A stretch of 64,000 nucleotides of DNA from Janthinobacterium lividum. Its GTDB lineage: Bacteria; Pseudomonadota; Gammaproteobacteria; Burkholderiales; Burkholderiaceae_D. Below, piece by piece: positions 54,494 through 62,647 of the stretch (position 1 is its first letter; each line of letters starts with the position of its first letter). Under the pieces are notes generated by a model, which made no database searches, was not told the origin of the DNA, and saw nothing but the letters and a program-made list of their open reading frames with translations. The DNA is taken from the NCBI RefSeq assembly GCF_011601275.1, contig NZ_JAAOLY010000021.1:1-64000 (forward strand), given 5' to 3'. Position numbers and translations under genes: made by a program.

Positions 54494-54521
54494 AAAAAAA
54501 AGCGCACCAGTCGGTGCGCTT
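54494..54521 (-). terminator. Rho-independent terminator, minus strand
   Basis: On the minus strand AAGCGCACC (54521-54513) pairs with GGTGCGCTT (54508-54500) around GACT and runs into a tract of eight T residues. It would stop transcripts entering from the dctPQM side before ogt. Confidence 0.85.
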
Positions 54522-54632
54522 CAAATATTGCTTCACGTTCCCGGTCGTTTGGGTCCGCCGGTGCCGGCTTGTGGCCGCAGACAGCTATGACTCAACAACT
54601 TCTGTGAAACGTGTGTCTCCTCAATATATCCC

Positions 54633-54653
54633 CGGTATCAATACCGTTTTTAT
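54633..54653 (+). terminator. plus-strand terminator-like hairpin
   Basis: CGGTAT-CA-ATACCG followed by TTTTTAT. The stem is short (five or six base pairs), so strength is uncertain. No annotated plus-strand gene lies immediately upstream, which hints at an unrecognised plus-strand transcript. Confidence 0.5.
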
Positions 54654-54712
54654 AGACCACTCCCCCACTAACTTTGTTACCAATTCTGTATTTCAGCCTT
54701 GCTACCAGGGCG

Positions 54713-54728
54713 TATATGCATATACGTG
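54713..54728. promoter_or_regulatory. perfect 16-bp palindrome CGTATATGCATATACG
   Basis: A fully symmetric site with no spacer in an AT-rich intergenic zone, 80 bp beyond the dctM stop. It could bind a dimeric regulator or be part of a transcript hairpin. Its partner protein is unknown. Confidence 0.5.
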
Positions 54729-54807
54729 TTTCCCCTTAAGGCTGCCCATCATAGCGCATTTATTCGGCCGTATCGACTTTTTTTGCACCATGACGGGGAC
54801 AACTGTT

Positions 54808-56088
54808 TTAGTTGTAAATTAAATTTGGCAGCCACAGCGAGATTTGTGGTACGTAGGTAATCAAACCCAGGAAGGCCAGCATGGTCAGCAGCCATGGCAT
54901 CACGGCCACGGTCAGCTCCGAGATGCCCATCTTGGTGATACCGGACGCCACGTACAGGTTCAGGCCCACGGGTGGATGGCACATGCCCACTTCCATGTTG
55001 ACCACGATCAGGATGCCGAAGTGCACAGGATCGATGCCCAGCTTCATGGCGACGGGGAACAGGATAGGCGCCATGATCAGCACGATGGACGACGGTTCCA
55101 TGACGTTACCAGCCAACAACAGCAGCACGTTGACCACCAACAAGAAACTGATCACGCCCAGGCCCTTGCCCGTGATCCATTCGGCCATCGCCTGCGGGAT
55201 GTTTTCGCTGGTCATCAGGAACGAGAACAGCACGGCATTCGTGATGATGTACAACAGCATCGCCGACATGGCGGCCGAATCAAGCAAGACCTTGCCCACT
55301 TGCTTGATCTTCAAGTCCTTGTAGACGAAGACGGCGATGATGAAGGCGTACACGGCAGCCATGGCGGCCGCTTCCGTCGGCGTGAAGGCGCCGGAATAAA
55401 TGCCGCCCATGACGATGACAATCAAGAGCAGGCCCCAGGCGCTCTTCTTGAACGTGACGAAGCGCTCGCCCCAGCTGGCCTTTTTCATGCGCGGATAGTT
55501 GTGCTTGCGCGCCAAAAACCACGTGGTCAGGCCCAGCAGCATGGCCAGCATCATGCCGGGAATCACGCCCGCCATGAACAGTTTACCGACCGAGGTATTC
55601 GTGCTGACGGAATACATCACCATCACGATCGACGGTGGAATCAAGATCCCCAGCGCGCCCGAAGTGGTGATGACGCCGGCGCCGAAACCGCGCGGATAGC
55701 CCTGCTTGACCATGGCCGGCAGGATGATGGAGCCGATCGCCACCACGGTGGCGGGGCTGGAACCGGACACGGCCGCAAACAGCGCGCACGCCATCACGCC
55801 GGCCAGCGCCAGGCCGCCGTGCCAGTGGCCGACCATGGAGCTGGCGAAGTTGATCATGCGCCGGGCCACCCCGCCATGCGTGAGGAAGTTACCCGCCAAA
55901 ATGAAGAACGGGATGGCCATGATCTCGAATTTCTCGATGCCCGTGAAAATCTTCAGGGCCACCGATTCGATGGGCACGCTGGTCATGGTGAACAGAAACG
56001 TCAGTACCGTCAGGCCCAGCGAAATGGAAATCGGCATGCCGGTCAGCATCAGCGCCAGCAGCAATACAAAAATAATCAGCGCGTTCAT
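54808..56088 (-). CDS. dctM: TRAP transporter large permease DctM
   Basis: This 426-residue inner-membrane subunit has about 12 helices. It shows ALFAAVSGSSPATVVAIGSIILPAM (split) and GALGILIPPSIVMVMYSV, the conserved DctM substrate-translocation motifs. It drives Na+-coupled uptake of a carboxylate delivered by DctP. The ATG overlaps the dctQ stop by four bases. The dctP-dctQ-dctM order is that of dicarboxylate TRAP systems. Confidence 0.95.
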   Translation of the reverse strand: MNALIIFVLLLALMLTGMPISISLGLTVLTFLFTMTSVPIESVALKIFTGIEKFEIMAIPFFILAGNFLTHGGVARRMINFASSMVGHWHGGLALAGVMACALFAAVSGSSPATVVAIGSIILPAMVKQGYPRGFGAGVITTSGALGILIPPSIVMVMYSVSTNTSVGKLFMAGVIPGMMLAMLLGLTTWFLARKHNYPRMKKASWGERFVTFKKSAWGLLLIVIVMGGIYSGAFTPTEAAAMAAVYAFIIAVFVYKDLKIKQVGKVLLDSAAMSAMLLYIITNAVLFSFLMTSENIPQAMAEWITGKGLGVISFLLVVNVLLLLAGNVMEPSSIVLIMAPILFPVAMKLGIDPVHFGILIVVNMEVGMCHPPVGLNLYVASGITKMGISELTVAVMPWLLTMLAFLGLITYVPQISLWLPNLIYN

Positions 56089-56657
56089 GCCTTGGCTCCT
56101 TTTTCTTCCGCCGCCAGTTCATCTTCCAGGCCCTCGACGTGCGAGTGGTCGTGTTTCGGCAAGGCGCCCGTCTTGATGAAATGCACCATCACCTGCAGGA
56201 AGCGGAAGCACATCAGGTAGGAGCCGAGCGGCACGGCCAGGTAGACCAGCCACATCGGCACTTCCATGTCGGCCGACGTCTGGTCCGTGTGGCCAATCGA
56301 CCACACGAAGCTGGCGCCCAAGGTACCCACGATGCCTGTAAACAGGGCGCCGGCGCCGAGGCCGAAGACGATGAAGCGGTCGCGCCAGCGCGGATTCATA
56401 CGGTTGATCAAGACATCGACGCCCACGTGGATGCCCGTGCGCACGCCATACGCGGCGCCGAACTTGGCCATCCAGACGAACATGTAGATACACAGTTCCT
56501 GGGCCCAACTGGTATTGATTTGAATCAGGAAGTCTTGCAGGCCCGGTATCGGCAGGCCCGCCAGGTAGCGGTGCACGACCGCGACGAAAATGATGAAGGT
56601 GGCTGCGCCCATCAGGGTCGCGATCAGCCACTCTTCCAGGTGATCCAGAAATTTCAT
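56085..56657 (-). CDS. dctQ: TRAP transporter small permease DctQ
   Basis: This 190-residue protein has four membrane helices, with EEWLIATLMGAATFIIFVAV at the start and the typical WAQELCIYMFVWMAKFGAAYGVR in the middle (split), and an acidic His-containing tail. It forms the membrane complex with DctM. It follows dctP after a 118-bp gap that may hold a processing or attenuation hairpin. Confidence 0.94.
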   Translation of the reverse strand: MKFLDHLEEWLIATLMGAATFIIFVAVVHRYLAGLPIPGLQDFLIQINTSWAQELCIYMFVWMAKFGAAYGVRTGIHVGVDVLINRMNPRWRDRFIVFGLGAGALFTGIVGTLGASFVWSIGHTDQTSADMEVPMWLVYLAVPLGSYLMCFRFLQVMVHFIKTGALPKHDHSHVEGLEDELAAEEKGAKA

Positions 56658-56775
56658 GGTGGACTTTCAAAGAATGCGGGTACACGGACTCCCGCGCAGG
56701 ACGCGCAGGAGTCATTCAAGCCAGTGGCAGGGATGCCCTGCCTGGCGCGCCAGGCGGCGCGCTACAGCATGCTGC

Positions 56776-57774
56776 TTACTTCGCGCTTTCCTTGTTGATG
56801 GCCGAGATCAGATCCTTGCCGATGCGCCCTTCCATGGCCTTCTGCACGGGCGCCAGCGCCTTGCGCCACTCGGCCTGTTCCTGCACCGTCAGCGTATAGA
56901 TCTGCGTCTTGCCCGCTTTCTTGATGGCGTCGAGGGCCTGGTCGTTGTCGCGCTGGGCGATGGCTTTTTCAAACGTGGTCGCCTCGCGCATGGCTTTTTC
57001 CAGCTGGCCGCGTATATCGGGCGGCAAGCCATCCCAGAATTTCTTGTTGACGATAACGGCATAGCCCAGGTAGCCGTGGTTGGACACGGTTACGTGCTTC
57101 TGCACTTCATGCATCTTTTGCGTGTACATGTTCGACGGCGGATTTTCCGTGCCGTCGACCACGCCCGTCTGCAGCGCCTGATACACTTCCGAGAAGGCCA
57201 GCACCTGCGGGTTGGCGCCCAGCGCGCGCATCTGCGCATCGAGTACCTTGGACGACTGGATGCGCATTTTCAGGCCCTTGAAGTCGGCCGGATTGTGCAG
57301 CGGCTTGTTGGCCGACATCACCTTGAAGCCATTGTCCCAGTAGGCCAGGCCCGTGATACCCTTGGGTTCCAGCTTTTTCAGCAGGCTCTTGCCGATTTCG
57401 CCTTCGGTGACGTTGTACAGCGCCGTCTTGGTAGGGAAAATATAGGGCAGGTCGAACGCTTCGAATTCCTTCACGCCCAGCGGGCCGAACTTGGCCAGCG
57501 AGGGCGCCAGCATCTGCACGGCGCCCAGCTGCAACGCTTCGAGTTCTTCCTTGTCCTTGTACAGCTGGCTGTTCGGGTACAGTTCGACCTTGACCTTGCC
57601 ATTCGTGGCTTTTTCGGCCAGCTGCTTGAAGCGTTCGGCGGCCTGGCCTTTCGGCGTGTCGGTCGCCACGACGTGGCTGAACTTGATGACGATGGGGGCT
57701 TGCGCGTAAGCGTGGACGCCGGCGGTGGCGCCGATGGCGGCGCACAGCGCGACGAACATGGTTTTCATCTGCAT
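56776..57774 (-). CDS. dctP: TRAP substrate-binding protein DctP
   Basis: This 332-residue periplasmic protein has a signal peptide (cleavage near YAQA at about residue 25). The body shows VIKFSHVVATDTPKGQAAERF, MRIQSSKVLDAQMRALGANPQ with the carboxylate-binding Arg, and VDGTENPPSNMYTQK. It resembles C4-dicarboxylate binders. GGAG sits six bases before ATG 57774. It is the first gene of the TRAP operon, divergent from its sensor kinase, with a perfect palindrome between. Confidence 0.94.
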   Translation of the reverse strand: MQMKTMFVALCAAIGATAGVHAYAQAPIVIKFSHVVATDTPKGQAAERFKQLAEKATNGKVKVELYPNSQLYKDKEELEALQLGAVQMLAPSLAKFGPLGVKEFEAFDLPYIFPTKTALYNVTEGEIGKSLLKKLEPKGITGLAYWDNGFKVMSANKPLHNPADFKGLKMRIQSSKVLDAQMRALGANPQVLAFSEVYQALQTGVVDGTENPPSNMYTQKMHEVQKHVTVSNHGYLGYAVIVNKKFWDGLPPDIRGQLEKAMREATTFEKAIAQRDNDQALDAIKKAGKTQIYTLTVQEQAEWRKALAPVQKAMEGRIGKDLISAINKESAK

Positions 57775-57850
57775 TGTTGTCTCCTGAGTGGTTTTTGAAA
57801 AACTTTATTATTTGTCTACTTGAATATTGTGCCAAAGAAACTGCCGCCGC

Positions 57851-57870
57851 TATTGTGGTTAACCACAATA
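57851..57870. promoter_or_regulatory. perfect 20-bp palindrome in the dctP/dctS divergent region
   Basis: TATTGTGGTTAACCACAATA is symmetric over all 20 bases and lies 77 bp from the dctP start and 34 bp from the kinase start. A further half-like ATTGTG occurs at about 57823-57828. The FixJ/LuxR-type regulator encoded downstream is the natural candidate to bind it and control uptake. Confidence 0.8.
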
Positions 57871-57903
57871 GCCGGTTCCCGATAAGCCGCTACCCTGCCA
57901 GCC

Positions 57904-59922
57904 ATGCCGACTCCCCCCACCCTTGCACGCCGCTTCAAGCTATCGAGCCCGATGCGCTGGCTGCTGCCCGTCATCCTGCTGCTGCTGTTCCTGTCCATCC
58001 TGTTCTGGCTGCCCTGGCAGGCGCGCCAGATGGAAAGCAACGAACGCCAGGAGCAGCTGATCGCCGACACCCTGTGGGTGGAACAGACCATCCGCTTCCA
58101 GCTGGCGCGCAACGAGGAAAGCCTGTTCAACCTGGGCGTGGACATCGCCAGCAGCTCCCTGTCGGCGGAAAAGGTACACGAACGGCTGCAGCAGATGTTG
58201 CGCAATGGCCGAGAACTGCAGCGCGTGCTGTGGCTCGACACCAGCGGCAAGGTGCTGGCCACCAGCGACAACAGCCTGCCGCATGCGCTGTCGTTTTCGC
58301 CGGCCTCGCTGACGGCGGCCGACAATGCGCGCCGCTTGCACCGGGGCCAGTACGCCCAGCCTTCGCAGCAGACGGGCTTTCCCGACGCGCCGCCGGGCGC
58401 CATGCTGATGGATTACCACCAGCCCCTGTTCGACGGCCAGCGCTATGTCGGCAGCCTGGTGGCCACTTACCAGATCAGCAGCCTGCTCGATGAAATGGTG
58501 CCGTGGTGGTTCGCCCAGGATAACCAGATTTCGCTGATCGACCGCGACGACAAGGTGCTGGCGCGGCGCGCCGCCGCCGGCCCCGGTCACGGCGTGTACA
58601 CGCACAAGCGCGCGCTCGACGTGCCCGGCGCCAGTATCACCCTGTTTACCGACAGCGTGAAAAGCCAGCCCAAGCTGCTGCCCAATTTGCTGGTCGGCTC
58701 CGTCATCGCCCTGTCGCTGGGCTTGCTGTGGAGCTTGCTGGCCCTGTGGCGGCATATTTCGCGCCGCCTGGTGGCCGAAGGCGCGCTGCGCCAGCAGATG
58801 CTGTTTCGCACGGCGATGGAAAACTCGCTGGTGACGGGCATGCGCGCGCGCGACCTGGAAGGCAGGGTCACCTACGTGAATCCCGCGTTTTGCCAGATCG
58901 TCGGCTATCCGCCCGAGGAAATCCTGGGTCGTTTGCCGCCCATGCCCTACTGGGTGCCCGAGGCGCTGGAGGAATACCAGCAGCGCTTCGTCAAGGCCTT
59001 GGCCGGCAATCCCACGCCGCAGTTCGAAACCTATTTCCAGCGTCCGGACGGCACGCGCGTGGCGGTGCTGATCTTCGAGGCGCCCTTGGTGGACAAGAAT
59101 GGCCAGCAGACGGGCTGGATGGGTTCCGTGCTCGATATCTCGGACCGCAAGCGCGTCGAGGAACTCAATCGCCAGCAGCAGGAAAAGCTGCAAACGAGCT
59201 CGCGCCTGGCCACCATGGGCGAACTGGCATCGATGCTCGCGCATGAATTGAACCAGCCGCTGGCGGCCATTTCCAGCTATACGACGGGCGCCTTGAATTT
59301 GATCCGCCGCGCCATCGAGCATGACGCTCCCGTCGATCCGGGCACCTTGAAACCGGCGCTGGAACAGGCCAGCGCGCAGGCGCAGCGGGCCGGCCAGATC
59401 ATCCGCAGCGTGCACGATTTCGTGCGCAAGAGCGAGCCGCAGCGCCAGGATATCGCCATCCGCACCCTGATCGACGGCATCCGCGCGCTGATCGACCTGC
59501 AGGCGCGCAAATACTATGTCACCATCCAGGAAGAGCTGCCGCCGGATCTGCCGCTGCTGCGCGCCGATCCCGTGATGATCGAGCAAGTGCTGCTGAACCT
59601 GACGCGCAACGCCATCGAGGCCATGCAGGACGCGGCGCCGGGACGGCGTATCATGCGCCTGCGGGCCAGCCACGACGCGCAGCAGGGCATGGTGACGGTG
59701 GACGTGATCGACCATGGCCATGGCATCCCGCAGGACGTGGCCGAGCGGCTGTTTTCGCCGTTTTTCTCGACCAAGTCCGAAGGCATGGGCATGGGTCTGA
59801 ACATCTGCCGCACCGCCATCGAATTTCACGGCGGCGCGCTGACCTTCGGCGCCAACCCCGCTGGCGGTACCATCTTTACATTCAGCGTGCCGGCCGCGCC
59901 AGGCGCGCCGCACCCGCATTAA
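57904..59922 (+). CDS. DctS/DctB-like sensor histidine kinase
   Basis: This 672-residue membrane kinase has TM1 at about 18-38, a long periplasmic sensor (about 40-255), TM2 at about 258-285, a PAS domain (about 300-410, TGMRARDLEGRVTYVNPAFCQ region) and a kinase core: LAHELNQPLAAISSY (His), LLNLTRNAIEAMQD (N-box), DHGHGIP and GMGMGLNICR (G-boxes). The ELNQPLAAI H-box is typical of the DctB/FixL group. It is divergent from the TRAP operon and co-oriented with its regulator, so it probably senses the transported dicarboxylate. Confidence 0.92.
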   Translation: MPTPPTLARRFKLSSPMRWLLPVILLLLFLSILFWLPWQARQMESNERQEQLIADTLWVEQTIRFQLARNEESLFNLGVDIASSSLSAEKVHERLQQMLRNGRELQRVLWLDTSGKVLATSDNSLPHALSFSPASLTAADNARRLHRGQYAQPSQQTGFPDAPPGAMLMDYHQPLFDGQRYVGSLVATYQISSLLDEMVPWWFAQDNQISLIDRDDKVLARRAAAGPGHGVYTHKRALDVPGASITLFTDSVKSQPKLLPNLLVGSVIALSLGLLWSLLALWRHISRRLVAEGALRQQMLFRTAMENSLVTGMRARDLEGRVTYVNPAFCQIVGYPPEEILGRLPPMPYWVPEALEEYQQRFVKALAGNPTPQFETYFQRPDGTRVAVLIFEAPLVDKNGQQTGWMGSVLDISDRKRVEELNRQQQEKLQTSSRLATMGELASMLAHELNQPLAAISSYTTGALNLIRRAIEHDAPVDPGTLKPALEQASAQAQRAGQIIRSVHDFVRKSEPQRQDIAIRTLIDGIRALIDLQARKYYVTIQEELPPDLPLLRADPVMIEQVLLNLTRNAIEAMQDAAPGRRIMRLRASHDAQQGMVTVDVIDHGHGIPQDVAERLFSPFFSTKSEGMGMGLNICRTAIEFHGGALTFGANPAGGTIFTFSVPAAPGAPHPH

Positions 59923-59968
59923 CCAGTAATCAGTAACCAATAACGCATAACGACAAGCCGGAGACACC

Positions 59969-60553
59969 ATGCTACACATCATCGACGACGAAGAGGTCGT
60001 ACGCGACTCCCTGTCCTGGCTGGCCGCCTCGCGCAGCATCGAATCGCGCAACTACGCCAGCGCCCAGCAATTCCTCGATAGCCTCGACGGCAACTTCGAC
60101 ACGGCCGGCGACTGCGTGCTGCTCGACGTGCGCATGCCCGACATGAACGGCATCGCCATGTTCGACCAGCTGGTCAAGCGCGACCTGACGGCGCGCCTGC
60201 CCGTGATCTTCCTCACGGGCCACGGCGACGTGCCGATGGCCGTCGACAGCCTGAAACGGGGCGCCTTCGACTTCTTTGAAAAGCCGTTCAACGACAACGA
60301 CCTGATGGACCGCGTGCAGCAGGGCCTGGCCAACTCGCGCCAGGCCGGCGAGCTGGCCGCCGTGCACGCGCGCCTGGCCACCCTGTCGACGCGCGAACGC
60401 GAAGTGCTGGACCTGATTTTGGCGGGCAAGATGAACAAGGTGGTGGCCGACAAGCTGGGCATCAGCATGCGCACCGTGGAAGTCCACCGCGCGCATATCT
60501 TCGACAAGATGCAGGTCAAGACGGCGGTGGAACTGGCGGGATTGTTGAAGTAA
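59969..60553 (+). CDS. FixJ/DctR-like response regulator
   Basis: This 194-residue regulator has receiver features VLLDVRMPDMNG (phospho-Asp about 51), FLTGHGDVPMAVDSLKRGAFD and FFEKPF (Lys), then a LuxR-type helix-turn-helix (LSTREREVLDLILAG, KLGISMRTVEVHRAHIFDKM). It does not carry a sigma-54 AAA+ domain, so this is a DctR (Rhodobacter-type) rather than a DctD (Rhizobium-type) pathway. A GGAG site precedes the ATG. Confidence 0.93.
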   Translation: MLHIIDDEEVVRDSLSWLAASRSIESRNYASAQQFLDSLDGNFDTAGDCVLLDVRMPDMNGIAMFDQLVKRDLTARLPVIFLTGHGDVPMAVDSLKRGAFDFFEKPFNDNDLMDRVQQGLANSRQAGELAAVHARLATLSTREREVLDLILAGKMNKVVADKLGISMRTVEVHRAHIFDKMQVKTAVELAGLLK

Positions 60554-60564
60554 TGACGCTGATT

Positions 60565-60605
60565 GTTGGATTACGCAGCGCTGGCGCGCCGCTAATCCAA
60601 CCTAC
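60565..60605. repeat. dispersed palindromic repeat, copy 2 (GGATTA type)
   Basis: GTTGGATTACGCAGCGC followed by GCGCGCCGCTAATCCAACCTAC forms a hairpin with the same outer arms (GTTGGATTA/TAATCCAAC-CTAC) as the copy at 12229-12266. It lies 12 bp after the response-regulator stop, between convergent genes, where it could act as a bidirectional terminator. Confidence 0.7.
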
Positions 60606-60633
60606 ATTCCACTGTAAGCCGACGCCACCCCTA

Positions 60634-61461
60634 TCACTCATCATGGTGTTCATGATGCTCTTCCACGCCATGCTTCCAGTAACTGGCCACATGCAGATGC
60701 TGCTTCGGCACCCGGGCGTCAATAAAGTGCCCGCGCAAGCCCTGCACCTGCGCATGCTCGCACGCCACCCACACATAGCCGTCGCCTTCCTGCGGCAAGG
60801 CCACTTGCTCCAACGCTTCCAATAGCAGCGGCCCCTTGCAGCCATTGCGCGCCACCCAGCGCACGTCCAGCTGCGCCGCGCTGTCCAACGCGATCTGCTC
60901 GCCGTCTTCGACGATCTCGATCACGGCAATGGCGCGCGCCGTGGCCGGCAACTGCTCCAGGCGGCGGGCGATGGCCGGCAAGGCCGTCTGGTCGCCCACC
61001 AGCACATACCAGTCGAAATCAAGCGGTACCAGCATCGAGCCGCGCGGGCCGCCCACGCCCAGGGTCTGGCCGGGCGCGGCTTGCGCCGCCCAGCTGGCCG
61101 CGGGGCCGTCGCCATGCAGCACGAAGTCGATTTCCAGCTCGCGCCGCGCGGCGTCGTAGCGACGCGGCGTGTAATTGCGGGCGATGGGTCGCGCGCCTTC
61201 GGCGTACTGGATGGGATTCGGCCCATTGCCCAGCACGGGAAACACGGGCGCTGTCTGTCCCGGGGCTGGGAAGAACAGTTTCACGTGGTCGTCGTGCGCC
61301 GGCGAGACAAAGCCGTCCAGGTCGTCGCCCGCCAGGGTGATGCGGCGCATGTGCGGCGTCAACTGTTCGGTGCGCACGACGGTGAGCACGCGCAGTTTCA
61401 AGTCATGCCGCACGCGTTCGATGGCGTGCGGGCGTGGCGCTGCAGTTGTTAAAGTAGTCAT
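60634..61461 (-). CDS. siderophore-interacting protein, ferric-chelate reductase (YqjH/NfeF-like)
   Basis: This 275-residue FAD-dependent reductase of the SIP/ViuB family has an FAD-binding half with RPIARNYTPRRYDAARRELEI (split) and a C-terminal NAD(P)-binding half with YVLVGDQTALPAIARRLE and YVWVACEHAQVQGLRGH. A His-rich end (EEHHEHHDE) follows. It should release iron from ferric chelates. The ATG at 61461 has AAGGA upstream. It follows the PadR-family regulator gene by 22 bp, the same pairing as yqjI/yqjH in E. coli. Confidence 0.92.
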   Translation of the reverse strand: MTTLTTAAPRPHAIERVRHDLKLRVLTVVRTEQLTPHMRRITLAGDDLDGFVSPAHDDHVKLFFPAPGQTAPVFPVLGNGPNPIQYAEGARPIARNYTPRRYDAARRELEIDFVLHGDGPAASWAAQAAPGQTLGVGGPRGSMLVPLDFDWYVLVGDQTALPAIARRLEQLPATARAIAVIEIVEDGEQIALDSAAQLDVRWVARNGCKGPLLLEALEQVALPQEGDGYVWVACEHAQVQGLRGHFIDARVPKQHLHVASYWKHGVEEHHEHHDE

Positions 61462-61483
61462 TGCGTATCCTTGTAAAGTGGGC

Positions 61484-62149
61484 TCAGTGGCCGTCAACGA
61501 TGGCGTTCGCCGCCTGTTCCAGCACGGCGGAGACGCGCTCGGCTTCCGCCTCGCTCCAATTGGTCTTGTTCAGCAACAGCGCATGCTTGAGGGTATGCAT
61601 GGCCTGGTGCACGCGCTCGGGCAAGGCCTTGCGCGCCTGGACGCGGGCAAACATGTCGAGGCGGGCCAGGATGCCGTCCACCTGGGCGCGGTTCTCGTCC
61701 AGATACGCGCGGCCCAGGTCCGTGATCGTATAGAGTTTCTTGCCGCTGGCGCTTTCGGAAGACGTGACGTGATCCTGCTCTTCCAGCAGGGTCAGGGTCG
61801 GATACACGGCGCCCGGACTGGGGGCGTAGGCGCCGCCGCAACGCTCTTCGATGGCCTTGATGATTTCATAGCCGTGGCGCGGGCTGATTTCAATCAGCGC
61901 CAGCACGATCAGCGGCAGGTCGCCGCGGCCAAAGACGCGCTCGGCCCGTTCGCCGCGCCCACCGCGCCCGCCAGGACCACCGCCCATGCCGCCCATGCCA
62001 TCACCGCGCTCGTCGAAGCCGCGCGGGCCGCGGCCATGCATGAAGTAGTCACCGCGATGCCCATGGCGGTGGTCGTGGCGATGCTCGCCGTGATGGTGGT
62101 GGTGATGCTGACCGCAATGGCCGTGTTCTGTATGGTGTGAGTTTCTCAT
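61484..62149 (-). CDS. PadR-family regulator with His-rich N-terminus (YqjI/NfeR-like)
   Basis: This 221-residue protein has a histidine-rich first 35 residues (HGHCGQHHHHHHGEHRHDH) likely to bind nickel or iron, a glycine-rich linker, and a PadR winged helix (LIVLALIEISPRHGYEIIKAIE, PSPGAVYPTLTLLEEQ). In E. coli the homologous YqjI represses yqjH and is relieved by nickel. The gene order and the inverted repeat before this gene support the same circuit here. Confidence 0.92.
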   Translation of the reverse strand: MRNSHHTEHGHCGQHHHHHHGEHRHDHRHGHRGDYFMHGRGPRGFDERGDGMGGMGGGPGGRGGRGERAERVFGRGDLPLIVLALIEISPRHGYEIIKAIEERCGGAYAPSPGAVYPTLTLLEEQDHVTSSESASGKKLYTITDLGRAYLDENRAQVDGILARLDMFARVQARKALPERVHQAMHTLKHALLLNKTNWSEAEAERVSAVLEQAANAIVDGH

Positions 62150-62163
62150 GTTTTCTCTTTAAA

Positions 62164-62205
62164 GATATATCGTTAGTAGGTATCGTCATTTTATAACGAT
62201 ATATC
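62164..62205 (-). promoter_or_regulatory. 12-bp inverted repeat operator of the PadR-type regulator
   Basis: GATATATCGTTA (62164-62175) and TAACGATATATC (62194-62205) are perfect inverted repeats 18 bp apart, centred 30 bp from each other. One arm lies between the -35 and -10 of the regulator's promoter and the other just downstream of the likely start, so bound protein would block transcription. Confidence 0.8.
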
Positions 62206-62215
62206 GATAAGTCAA
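62188..62215 (-). promoter_or_regulatory. promoter of the PadR-type regulator operon
   Basis: On the minus strand TTGACT (62215-62210) and TAAAAT (62193-62188) are 16 bp apart, with the start codon 39 bp downstream at 62149. It reads the regulator and the SIP gene. One operator arm overlaps the spacer. Confidence 0.7.
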
Positions 62216-62262
62216 GGGGAAATTTGCTATGCTCGTCTTTTCCCACTCCACACGCCGATGCC

Positions 62263-62640
62263 ATGCCTGAAAAAACCGTTGCTGAAAAAATGTATGTGAA
62301 AAATGCCACGACCCTGACCGTGCTCAATGACGGCGGCGAGCATGAGGAATTGCTGGCGCAGTTGCCGCCGGAGCGGCTGGTACGGGAAAGTGAAAAAGCC
62401 GACTGGATACTGCTGTTCGCGCGCAGCCGCGCGGAACTGGAGCAATTCCTGCCCGTGGCGCAGGCGCGCCTGGCGCCCGGTGGCGCCCTCTGGGTGGCTT
62501 ACCGCAAGGGGGGAATCAAGGCAGGCAGCGATATCCACCGCGACGATATCCGCCTGTATGCGCAGGGATCAGGGCTCGACAGCGTGGCGATGGTCGCCAT
62601 CGACGCCGGCTGGTCAGCGCTGCGCCTGAAACAAGTGTAG
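62263..62640 (+). CDS. DUF3052 family protein
   Basis: This 125-residue protein fits the DUF3052 pattern: MYVKNATTLTVLND, ADWILLFARSRAELEQF, LAPGGALWVAYRKGG, HRDDIRLYAQGSGLDSVAMVA and AGWSALRLKQV. The layout resembles the second half of a methyltransferase fold without the cofactor-binding glycine loop. Function unknown. An upstream in-frame ATG at 62224 lies in the promoter zone, so I start at MPEKTVAEK. Confidence 0.8.
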   Translation: MPEKTVAEKMYVKNATTLTVLNDGGEHEELLAQLPPERLVRESEKADWILLFARSRAELEQFLPVAQARLAPGGALWVAYRKGGIKAGSDIHRDDIRLYAQGSGLDSVAMVAIDAGWSALRLKQV

Positions 62641-62647
62641 TCGAGGT

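Larger units (their letters stand above)
54410..54807. other. intergenic region between ogt and the TRAP operon with terminators and a palindrome
   Basis: No protein gene is supported in these 398 bp. They carry a minus-strand terminator (54494-54521), a plus-strand terminator-like hairpin (54633-54653) and a perfect 16-bp palindrome (54713-54728) in an unusually AT-rich stretch (54600-54807). The distance of about 290 bp between the dctM stop and the terminator, together with the opposing terminator, leaves room for a small RNA or a long 3' untranslated region. Confidence 0.5.
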
